A DNA stretch of 10,892 nt from the NCBI GenBank assembly GCA_034432855.1, contig DAOUBA010000035.1:1-10892 (forward strand), in the 5' to 3' direction. Both the position numbers and the translations under genes were made by a program. Numbering within the stretch: position 1 is the first letter of the stretch; each line of letters opens with the position of its first letter. The notes below the pieces were generated by a model. The model was not told where the DNA came from, made no database searches, and saw only the letters and a list, made by a program, of their open reading frames with translations. Below are positions 5,211-10,892 of this stretch, piece after piece. This stretch comes from DAOUBA01 sp034432855 (GTDB taxonomy: Bacteria > Chloroflexota > Anaerolineae > B4-G1).

Positions 5211-6434
5211 ATGAGCCGACCCACCATTGACGAACAAGTTGCCATCCTGATGCGCGGCGCCGAGTTCGGCGACGAGCAGACCAGGAGGAACATGCAGGCG
5301 GAACTGCGTGAGCGGCTGATCGAATCCCAAAAGAGCGGCCGGCCCCTGCGCGTCTATTGCGGCTACGACCCTACGGCCCCGGACATTCACCTGGGCCATA
5401 CCGTCACCATGCGCAAACTGCGCCAGTTCCAGGACCTGGGCCACACGGCCATTTTTCTCATCGGCACCTTCACGGGACTGGTCGGCGATCCATCCGACAG
5501 GGACCGGGCTAGGCCGCGCCGCCGGGCCGAAGAACTGGCCGAGAACGCCCGCACCTACGTCCAGCAGGCGTACCGCATCCTCGATCCGCAAAAGACCGAA
5601 GTACGCTACAACGCCGACTGGCTGGCGAAACTGACCTTTGCCGACGTCATCAACCTGGCGGCCAATTTCACCATTCAGCAATTCCTGGCCCGCGACCGGA
5701 TTGCCCTGCGCTACGAGCGCGGCGAGCCCGTCGGCCTGCACGAGTTCCTGTATGCGCTTATGCAGGGCTATGACGCGGTGGCATTAGAGACCGACGTGCA
5801 GATCGGCGGTACCGAGCAACTCTTCAACCTGATGGTCGGGCGCAAGTTGCAGGAGGTCTTTGGTCAGAAACCGCAGGTCTGCCTGACCTTTCCCATTCTC
5901 GTAGGCACCGACGGCCACGAGCGTATGTCCAAGAGCACCGGCAACTATATCGGCATAGACGAGTCGCCGGAGGACAAGTACGGCAAGACCATGTCCATCC
6001 CCGATTCGGCGATGCGCAACTGGTTCGACCTGGTCACGCGCTGGACGCCGGCGCAGATTGACGAGTTGTTGGGGGCAGTGGAGCGGGGCGAGATGCACCC
6101 GATGGAGGCGAAGAAGAAGCTGGCCTGGGAGATTGTCGCCTCCCTCGACGGCGAGGAGGCCGCCGACCGCGCGGCCGCGCATTTTGAGCGGGTGCACCAG
6201 CAGCGCCAAATGCCGCAGGAGATGCCGACCTACATGCTGACCGGACCGACCAACGTGGTGGACATCATCCACGCCGCCGGACTGACGCGCAGCAAGAGCG
6301 ACGCCCGCCGTCTGGTGCAGCAGGACGCCGTTAAACTCGACGGCGAGCCGATCAGGAATGTTGAGACGATGGTCGAGGCAGGGGGCATTTTGCAGGTGGG
6401 CAAGCGCCACTTCCTGCGGCTAGTAGCAGGCTAA
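5211..6434 (+). CDS. tyrS: Tyrosyl-tRNA synthetase
   Basis: This 407-residue class I synthetase charges tRNA-Tyr with tyrosine in the cytoplasm. The ATP-binding signatures are HLGH at 60-63 (within DPTAPDIHLGH) and RMSKS at 238-242, the KMSKS loop. YALMQGYD (181-188) and QIGGTEQ (197-203) are the tyrosine-pocket motifs that separate TyrRS from TrpRS. The C-terminal residues, about 345-405, form an S4 RNA-binding domain. Length and motifs fit the bacterial TyrRS subgroup with a short catalytic domain (TyrZ-like) rather than the classic E. coli type. The ATG at 5211 is preceded by GAGGT six bases upstream. The gene stands alone, divergent from the operon on its left and convergent with melA on its right. 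It is probably controlled through the leader at 5004-5137. Confidence 0.96.
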   Translation: MSRPTIDEQVAILMRGAEFGDEQTRRNMQAELRERLIESQKSGRPLRVYCGYDPTAPDIHLGHTVTMRKLRQFQDLGHTAIFLIGTFTGLVGDPSDRDRARPRRRAEELAENARTYVQQAYRILDPQKTEVRYNADWLAKLTFADVINLAANFTIQQFLARDRIALRYERGEPVGLHEFLYALMQGYDAVALETDVQIGGTEQLFNLMVGRKLQEVFGQKPQVCLTFPILVGTDGHERMSKSTGNYIGIDESPEDKYGKTMSIPDSAMRNWFDLVTRWTPAQIDELLGAVERGEMHPMEAKKKLAWEIVASLDGEEAADRAAAHFERVHQQRQMPQEMPTYMLTGPTNVVDIIHAAGLTRSKSDARRLVQQDAVKLDGEPIRNVETMVEAGGILQVGKRHFLRLVAG

Positions 6435-6562
6435 TCACGGTTGGTTCGACGTTACGTACCACGCGGCCCCCCAACTGCGCTGGCCTTCCGCCGTCTCCAC
6501 GGACAGTCACCTGTCGTACCGTCCCCCCAGACCCTGCACCCGTGCCGCGTCGTCGTGCATCT

Positions 6563-6579
6563 AGCGGGATAATCCCGCT
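6563..6579. terminator. Hairpin between convergent tyrS and melA, possible bidirectional terminator
   Basis: AGCGGGA (6563-6569) and TCCCGCT (6573-6579) form a perfect 7-bp stem with a TAA loop. A second, weaker stem follows, GGTGGG and CCCGCC at about 6583-6598, with one G-U pair. Neither has a T-run. The position, between the ends of two convergent genes, fits a terminator of the U-less type. The rest of the gap, 6435-6562, shows no gene. Confidence 0.35.
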
Positions 6580-6598
6580 GCCGGTGGGCAACCCCGCC

Positions 6599-7924
6599 CT
6601 ACGCTCTGAAACGCTTGAACTGCGGCAGGTAGTCGCGGTTCTGCTGCAACATCTCGTTGACCATCTTCTTGATCTCGGCCAGCGAGAGCACGGCGGCGGT
6701 GAGCGGGTCGTAGGCGCAGGCGTGGAACACGAGGGTGGGGTCGCCGGTGAGCGCCGCCTCAACTGCCATCTCCTCGACCATCACGTTGACGTAGTTGAGG
6801 GCGGCGCACTGCGGCGGCAGCGCCCCCACGTGCACCGGATGAAAGCCGCCCTTGTCCACGAACACCGGCACCTCGACACAGGCCCCTTCCGGCAGGTTGG
6901 TGATGAGGTGGGTGTTGGGCACGTTGCCGTTGAACGAGAACGGCTCGCCTCCCATCCAGGCATTGATGATGTAGGCGGCGTACTCGTGTCCACGCTCCAG
7001 GCTGATGGGGGTTTCTTGGGCTAGCCAGTTCTTGACCTCGTCTCGCCAGAATTCTTCCATCATGCGGTACTCGTTCAGGATGTAGGCATGCGCGCCGGGG
7101 TTCCAGCCCGTGCCGTGGGTGCAGTATTTCTCGATCAGGTCGGGCCGCTTGCGGAACCACCAGTTGTACTCCGAATTGTGGCCGCTGGATTCGGTGACGT
7201 AATAGCCCAGGTGCAAGAACATTTCGTTGCGCACGATCTCCTCGTTGTAGATGGCGGGCTTTTTCACCGCCTTGCGGATGAGCGGGTAGGCGTCCTTGTG
7301 GTTCCACTCGAACTTGAGGTACCACGCCTGGTGGTTGATGCCCGCGCAAGTGTAGGTGATCTCTTCATAGGGCGCACCGATCCAGCGGGCGAGCATCATC
7401 GCCGTGCCCTGCACGCTGTGGCACAGGCCGGTGAGCCTGATGGACGACTCGCGCTGCATGGCGCGGCACAACATCGCCATCGGGTTGGTATAGTTCAGCA
7501 GGATGGCGTCGGGGCAGTAGCGCTCCATGTCCCTGACGATGCTGAGCATCACGGGGATGGTGCGTAGCGCGCGAAAGATGCCGGAGGGGCCGCGTGTGTC
7601 GCCGACGTTGACGTCCACGCCGTACTTTTCGGGAATGAGGATATCGTGTTGCCAGACGTCCACGCCGCCGGCGAGGATGGTGCACAAGACAGCGTTGGCG
7701 CCCTTGAGTGCCTCTTTGCGGCTCATGGTGGCTTCGACTTTGGCCGGGTAATGACCCAATTCGATGATGCGGTTAACAGCTCTGTAGGCAAAGTCCAACC
7801 GTTCGGCGTCAATGTCCATCAGGGCCAGCGTAGCATCTTGCAAGAGGGGAAACGTGAGCAGATCGCGCACCAGCCCGCGCGTAAAGCCCAGGCTGCCTGC
7901 GCCGATGAAAGCGATCTTGGTCAT
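6599..7924 (-). CDS. melA: Glycoside hydrolase family 4 alpha-galactosidase
   Basis: The 441-residue enzyme belongs to GH4, which cleaves glycosides by an NAD+- and divalent-metal-dependent oxidation/elimination mechanism. The N-terminal Rossmann loop FIGAGS is at 6-11 and Asp37/Asp39 follow the second strand. The NYTNPM motif is at 144-149. The metal ligands expected for the family are Cys168 in GLCHSVQGT and His198 in CAGINH. The protein tracks E. coli MelA closely along its length, including the conserved FVTES-type segment near residue 240 (YYVTESSGHNSEY), so an alpha-galactosidase is more likely than the 6-phospho-glucosidases of the family; alpha-galacturonidase (LplD-like) remains possible. 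The start at 7924 has GGAGA upstream and matches the family N-terminus; the longer open frame to 8389 is antisense to the next gene. No transporter gene lies beside it. Confidence 0.92.
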   Translation of the reverse strand: MTKIAFIGAGSLGFTRGLVRDLLTFPLLQDATLALMDIDAERLDFAYRAVNRIIELGHYPAKVEATMSRKEALKGANAVLCTILAGGVDVWQHDILIPEKYGVDVNVGDTRGPSGIFRALRTIPVMLSIVRDMERYCPDAILLNYTNPMAMLCRAMQRESSIRLTGLCHSVQGTAMMLARWIGAPYEEITYTCAGINHQAWYLKFEWNHKDAYPLIRKAVKKPAIYNEEIVRNEMFLHLGYYVTESSGHNSEYNWWFRKRPDLIEKYCTHGTGWNPGAHAYILNEYRMMEEFWRDEVKNWLAQETPISLERGHEYAAYIINAWMGGEPFSFNGNVPNTHLITNLPEGACVEVPVFVDKGGFHPVHVGALPPQCAALNYVNVMVEEMAVEAALTGDPTLVFHACAYDPLTAAVLSLAEIKKMVNEMLQQNRDYLPQFKRFRA

Positions 7925-7956
7925 GGCATCTTCTCCTTCGGTAGGTCTTGACCCAA

Positions 7957-7985
7957 AGTATACCATCGCTTTGCCGGGCTGTCCA
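7957..7985 (-). promoter_or_regulatory. Promoter of the alpha-galactosidase gene
   Basis: On the minus strand TGGACA (7985-7980, five of six matches to TTGACA) and TATACT (7962-7957) are 17 bases apart, with GG before the -10 box. The leader is about 25-30 bases and contains the GGAGA ribosome site. Confidence 0.65.
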
Positions 7986-8009
7986 CTACCCAACTCGGCT
8001 GCCCTGGGG

Positions 8010-8015
8010 TATAAT
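8010..8015 (+). promoter_or_regulatory. -10 box of the UDP-glucuronate decarboxylase gene
   Basis: A perfect TATAAT, preceded by GGGG, lies 80 bases before the ATG at 8096. No good -35 hexamer is visible at 16-18 bases upstream, so it may depend on an activator or on other contacts. It diverges from the melA promoter 25 bases away. Confidence 0.5.
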
Positions 8016-8095
8016 CCCGGCAAGTGGGACGGGCTTTCGAGCCTGTCGGCGGCCTGGGAATGCTGCCCCACAAGATCACCTGGCAGGAGTGGCCT

Positions 8096-9061
8096 ATGCG
8101 TATTCTGATTACCGGCGGGGCCGGGTTCATCGGCTCCCATCTCTGTGACCGGCTGCTGGCCGAGGGACACGAGGTGATCGCGATGGACAACCTCAGCACC
8201 GGCAGCGTGGACAATATCGCCCACCTGGCCGGCCACGAGCGTTTTCTGTTCATCAAGCACGATGTCACCAATTATATCTTCATCGAAGGTCCCCTCGACG
8301 CGGTGTTGCACCTGGCAAGCCTGCCCAGCCCGGTGGACTATCTCAACTTTCCCATCCAGACGCTCAAGGTCGGCGCATTGGGCACGCACAAGACGCTTGG
8401 GCTGGCGCTGGAGAAGAACGCTCGCTTTCTATTGGCTTCCACTTCCGAGGTCTATGGCGATCCGCTGGTGCACCCGCAGACGGAGGAATATTGGGGCAAC
8501 GTCAATCCCGTCGGCCCGCGCGGTGTGTACGATGAGTCGAAGCGCTTTGCCGAGGCGCTGACGATGGCCTACCACCGCTATCACGGGGTGGATACGCGCA
8601 TCGTTCGCATCTTTAATACGTACGGGCCGAGGATGCGCCTCGATGATGGTCGTGTGGTGCCCAACTTTATCGGCCAGGCGCTGCGTGGCGAGCCGCTGAC
8701 TGTCTACGACGATGGCTCGCGCACACGTGCCTTTTGCTACGTGAGCGACCTGGTGGAGGGGATCGTGCGCCTGCTCCACTCGAACGAGGTCACTCCGGTC
8801 AACCTGGGCAATCCGCACGAAATTACTATCCTTGACTTTGCCCGCAAGGTCATTGAGTTGACCGGCAGCCGTTCGACGATCCAGTTCGTCAAGCCGACCG
8901 ATGCGCGCACCGCCGACGATCCGGAGCGGCGCTGCCCCGACATCGGCAAGGCGCGGCGGGTGCTGGGCTGGGAGCCGGTGGTGTCGCTGGATGAGGGGCT
9001 GGTGAGGACGATCGAGTATTTTCGGGGGAGGGTGGGGGGAAGCGTGAAACGTGAGGCGTGA
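8096..9061 (+). CDS. UDP-glucuronate decarboxylase (UDP-xylose synthase)
   Basis: This 321-residue extended short-chain dehydrogenase should convert UDP-glucuronate to UDP-xylose with bound NAD+, in the cytoplasm. The NAD loop GGAGFIG is at 7-13. The stretch ASTSEVYGDP (114-123), followed by WGNVNPVGPRGVYDESKR (133-150), is the UXS signature, with catalytic Tyr145 and Lys149. The C-terminal part has the family pattern TRAFCYVSDLVEGI and an NLGNP motif. The start at 8096 has AGGAG seven bases upstream and matches the family N-terminus; an ATG at 8024 in the same frame sits almost on the transcript start. The last residues (about RVGGSVKREA) are encoded by a heptamer repeat and look like an added tail. 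Other nucleotide-sugar dehydratases are less likely given the signature. The NACHT gene begins 20 bases after the stop, so the two may share a transcript. Confidence 0.88.
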   Translation: MRILITGGAGFIGSHLCDRLLAEGHEVIAMDNLSTGSVDNIAHLAGHERFLFIKHDVTNYIFIEGPLDAVLHLASLPSPVDYLNFPIQTLKVGALGTHKTLGLALEKNARFLLASTSEVYGDPLVHPQTEEYWGNVNPVGPRGVYDESKRFAEALTMAYHRYHGVDTRIVRIFNTYGPRMRLDDGRVVPNFIGQALRGEPLTVYDDGSRTRAFCYVSDLVEGIVRLLHSNEVTPVNLGNPHEITILDFARKVIELTGSRSTIQFVKPTDARTADDPERRCPDIGKARRVLGWEPVVSLDEGLVRTIEYFRGRVGGSVKREA

Positions 9062-9069
9062 GGCGTGAG
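9042..9069 (+). repeat. Four heptamer repeats spanning the end of the UDP-glucuronate decarboxylase gene
   Basis: GCGTGAA, ACGTGAG, GCGTGAG and GCGTGAG follow one another at 9042-9069. The third unit holds the TGA stop of the upstream gene (9059-9061), and the tract ends just before the GGAGG ribosome site of the NACHT gene. Similar CGTGA(A/G) strings occur, from memory, as dispersed intergenic repeats in related genomes. As seven is not a multiple of three, gain or loss of a unit would change the reading frame at the gene's end. Confidence 0.8.
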
Positions 9070-9081
9070 AGGAGGCGAGTG

Positions 9082-10892
9082 ATGAGCGAGCAACCGGAGG
9101 AACGTTCGACATCCACACCCCCGACAGGGTTGCGCGTGCCCTTCGAGGCCGTACTGGCAGAGATCGTCAAGCGCGTCCAGTCGCCCCCTATCTTGGGTGG
9201 GTTGGGCGTCTTGATCGTGGTGACTGCGGCGCTGTTCCTGGTACCGGGACTGGCCGACAAGCCGCTGGCCTGGGGATTGCTCGGCTTTGGCCTGCTCGTG
9301 CTGCTGCTGGCCGTCGTGCCGGAGGCCTACCTGAAGGCCCGCCGGCAGGCGCACAAGGAATGGCAGGAGCGCGAGAAGGCCCGTCGCCGGGAAGAGGCCG
9401 CCCGCCGGCAGCAGGCCGAGGCGCAACCCGTGACAGAACCGGAGAGACCGCCGGTGGCGCCCGCTCCCTCCCTCGACGCCGACGCGCTGCGCGAGGCCTA
9501 CCTGCGCGAGGTCTTTGACGACTGCCGGGGCCTCCAACTCCACACCATTGACATCCGCAGCGCCACCGGCGCCCGCGAGGCCGCCGAACTGGAACTGGCC
9601 GCCGTCTTTACCGACCTGGACGTGATCGAGCGCCCGCGCGAGGGCCCTCACCCCCTGTCCCCCTCTCCCGAAAAACGGGCGAGGGGGAAACGCGAGACCG
9701 AAGAAATGGCCGAACGGCCCGAGACGCGCCTGCCGGCCCTGGCCGCGCTCTCCCGCTACGACCGCCTGGTGCTCCTGGGCGACCCCGGCTCTGGCAAATC
9801 CACCCTGGTCAACTTTGTCGCGCTCTGCCTGGCCGGCGACGGCCTGGCTCACCCCACCATCAACCTCAAGCGGCTCGGCGATGCCTGGACGCTGCCCCGC
9901 ATGCTGCCGCTGCGCGTGACCTTGCGCGATTACGCCGCGCGCGGGCTGCCCAATAACCGCAGCCTGTGGCAGTTCTTCCAGGACGAACTGGCCGGACGCT
10001 GCCGCTCGGATGGCTCCACCCTGGCCGGTTGCGCTGCCGTCGTCCAGGCCGCGCTCGAGCGCGAGGACGGCGCACTGTTGATGCTCGACGGCGTGGACGA
10101 AGTACCCGAAGCCCACGCGCGCCGGCTGCAACTCAAAGCCGCCGTCGAGCGCTTCGCCCGCGACTTTCCCTTCTGCCGTATCCTCGTCACCAGTCGCCCC
10201 TATGCCTACCGTCCGCCTGTCCGCCCGGAAGACCCCGACCCGCGCCTGAGCGACTTCGAGGTGCGCGTCCTGGCCGATTTTACGCTGGATGGGCAGGTGC
10301 CGGCCTTCATTGACCGTTGGTACGCCCACGTGGGCGAAAAGGACCGCAGCCTGGGGCCGGAAAAGGCCGCGCGTTACGCCGCGCAACTCAAAGCCGAGAT
10401 CGAGCGCCTCCCGCGCCTGGCCGACCTCGCCCCGCGCCCGCTCCTGCTCACCCTGATGGCCTCGCTGCACCGCTGGCGCGAGGGCGGCAGCCTGCCGCAG
10501 AAGCGCCAGGAACTCTACGAGGCCTGCGTCATCCTGCTGCTCGAGCTGTGGCAGCGCACCAAGCCACGCTACGACGACCAGGGCCGGCTGGTAGGCGAAG
10601 AGCGCGACGTGTGGAGCGAACTGGGTATCCCGGCCGACAGGCTGCGCGCGGCGCTCAACCGAATCGCCTACGAGGCCCACCGCGACGCTCCCAACCTCGA
10701 GGTCACCCACGACATCCGCGCCCGCGACCTGGCCGGCGTGCTGTACGAGGCATCTACCGACAAGGGCAAGGCGCAGGGCGAGCAGCGCATCATCGCCTAC
10801 CTGACCGACCGCGCCGGCCTGCTCATTGAGCGCGCCCAGGGCAGTATCTACGCCTTCCCCCACCGCACGTTTCAGGAATACCTGGCCGCCTG
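9082..10892 (+). CDS. Membrane-anchored NACHT/STAND NTPase, N-terminal 603 codons
   Basis: An uninterrupted frame runs from the ATG at 9082 (GGAGG upstream) to the window edge. Two hydrophobic segments at about 37-57 and 62-80 should anchor the protein. They are followed by a charged Arg/Glu/Ala-rich probable coiled coil (about 87-118) and a Pro-rich linker. Residues 134-186 resemble the helical region that precedes many NACHT domains. The NTPase then shows Walker A GDPGSGKST at 233-241 (Lys239), Walker B LLMLDGVDE at 332-340 (Asp336, Asp339, Glu340), the ILVTSRP sensor at 367-373, RPLLLTLMA at 452-460, and FPHRTFQEYLAA at 592-603, typical of the end of NACHT modules. NACHT proteins are signal-transducing ATPases, several with antiphage roles. 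The C-terminal sensor (often HEAT, WD40 or TPR repeats) lies outside the window, so defence is inference. A palindromic repeat encodes about residues 188-204. Confidence 0.9.
   Translation, partial: MSEQPEERSTSTPPTGLRVPFEAVLAEIVKRVQSPPILGGLGVLIVVTAALFLVPGLADKPLAWGLLGFGLLVLLLAVVPEAYLKARRQAHKEWQEREKARRREEAARRQQAEAQPVTEPERPPVAPAPSLDADALREAYLREVFDDCRGLQLHTIDIRSATGAREAAELELAAVFTDLDVIERPREGPHPLSPSPEKRARGKRETEEMAERPETRLPALAALSRYDRLVLLGDPGSGKSTLVNFVALCLAGDGLAHPTINLKRLGDAWTLPRMLPLRVTLRDYAARGLPNNRSLWQFFQDELAGRCRSDGSTLAGCAAVVQAALEREDGALLMLDGVDEVPEAHARRLQLKAAVERFARDFPFCRILVTSRPYAYRPPVRPEDPDPRLSDFEVRVLADFTLDGQVPAFIDRWYAHVGEKDRSLGPEKAARYAAQLKAEIERLPRLADLAPRPLLLTLMASLHRWREGGSLPQKRQELYEACVILLLELWQRTKPRYDDQGRLVGEERDVWSELGIPADRLRAALNRIAYEAHRDAPNLEVTHDIRARDLAGVLYEASTDKGKAQGEQRIIAYLTDRAGLLIERAQGSIYAFPHRTFQEYLAA
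9645..9688. repeat. Palindromic repeat element translated within the NACHT gene
   Basis: CCCTCACCCCCTGTCC at 9645-9660 leads into a hairpin: TCCCCCTC (9658-9665) and CCCG (9667-9670) pair with CGGG (9676-9679) and GAGGGGGA (9681-9688), with one mismatch (9666/9680) and an AAAAA loop. This CCCTCTCCC-type palindrome is one I recall as a widespread intergenic repeat in bacteria. Here it is read in frame as about residues 189-203 (PHPLSPSPEKRARGK), between the pre-NACHT region and the NTPase domain, where an insertion would be tolerated. Confidence 0.65.

Noticed and set aside
6352..6762. Minus-strand frame covering the tyrS-melA gap
   Set aside because: It overlaps the ends of both real genes in other frames, is rich in Arg/Pro/Ser, and has no ribosome site or recognisable domain.
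8024..8095. Earlier ATG for the UDP-glucuronate decarboxylase
   Set aside because: It lies about eight bases after the -10 box with no room for a ribosome site, and the extra 24 residues are not part of the family. The ATG at 8096 has AGGAG and begins the Rossmann fold directly.
7925..8389. N-terminal extension of the alpha-galactosidase frame
   Set aside because: It overlaps the UDP-glucuronate decarboxylase gene in antisense and passes through the melA promoter. The family N-terminus, the ribosome site and the -10 box all support the start at 7924.
8737..10863. 708-residue minus-strand open frame, the longest closed frame in the window
   Set aside because: It is antisense to the NACHT gene and the end of the UDP-glucuronate decarboxylase gene. 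The plus frame carries Walker A, Walker B and other conserved motifs, while the minus frame has low-complexity Gly/Gln/Ala/Arg composition and no recognisable domain.

Overview
The window is about 10.9 kb of GC-rich bacterial chromosome with tightly packed genes. The mix of genes (a LamG-like lipoprotein, a DUF92 membrane protein, a PH/DUF1648 membrane protein, a COG1233 FAD oxidoreductase, a large membrane-anchored NACHT NTPase) and the palindromic intergenic repeats suggest a Chloroflexota bacterium, possibly of the Anaerolineae. This placement rests on protein style and memory of similar genomes, not on a marker gene or a search.

Layout, left to right. (1) 1-57: first 19 codons of a minus-strand gene leaving the window, with its SD, promoter and an inverted repeat around the promoter. 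(2) 58-328: no further gene; three perfect hairpins in a row. (3) 329-1462 (-): secreted lipoprotein with a C-terminal jelly-roll-like domain. (4) 1585-4917 (-): a probable three-gene operon read from a promoter at 4940-4968, in the order PH/DUF1648 membrane protein, DUF92 (TMEM19/VTE6-like) membrane protein, phytoene-desaturase-like FAD oxidoreductase. The last gene is broken by a one-base frameshift at a run of five A (five T on its coding strand). (5) 4918-5210: a divergent control region. The tyrS promoter lies back to back with the operon promoter. Its transcript would first make a ~135-nt leader with a long tRNA-like hairpin and an intrinsic terminator, then an AACC/AACT tetranucleotide tract, before tyrS. 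(6) 5211-6434 (+): tyrS. (7) 6599-7924 (-): GH4 alpha-galactosidase (melA type), convergent with tyrS. (8) 8096-9061 (+): UDP-glucuronate decarboxylase/UDP-xylose synthase, divergent from melA. (9) 9082-10892 (+): 5' 603 codons of a NACHT/STAND NTPase with two N-terminal membrane segments, 20 nt after the previous gene and open at the window edge.

Functional links. The three-gene operon mixes a family that includes phytyl-phosphate kinases (DUF92/VTE6) with a carotenoid-desaturase-like enzyme, so an isoprenoid or prenol role is a reasonable guess. melA (galactoside breakdown) and the UDP-xylose synthase (nucleotide sugar for polysaccharide) share a divergent promoter region but different pathways. 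The NACHT protein is the most defence-like gene here; its C-terminal sensor half is outside the window.

The best candidates for something undescribed are the tyrS leader (hairpin, terminator and a possible antiterminator pairing, with no T-box motif that I can find) and palindromic repeat elements that are translated in frame inside two unrelated genes (DUF92 and NACHT).
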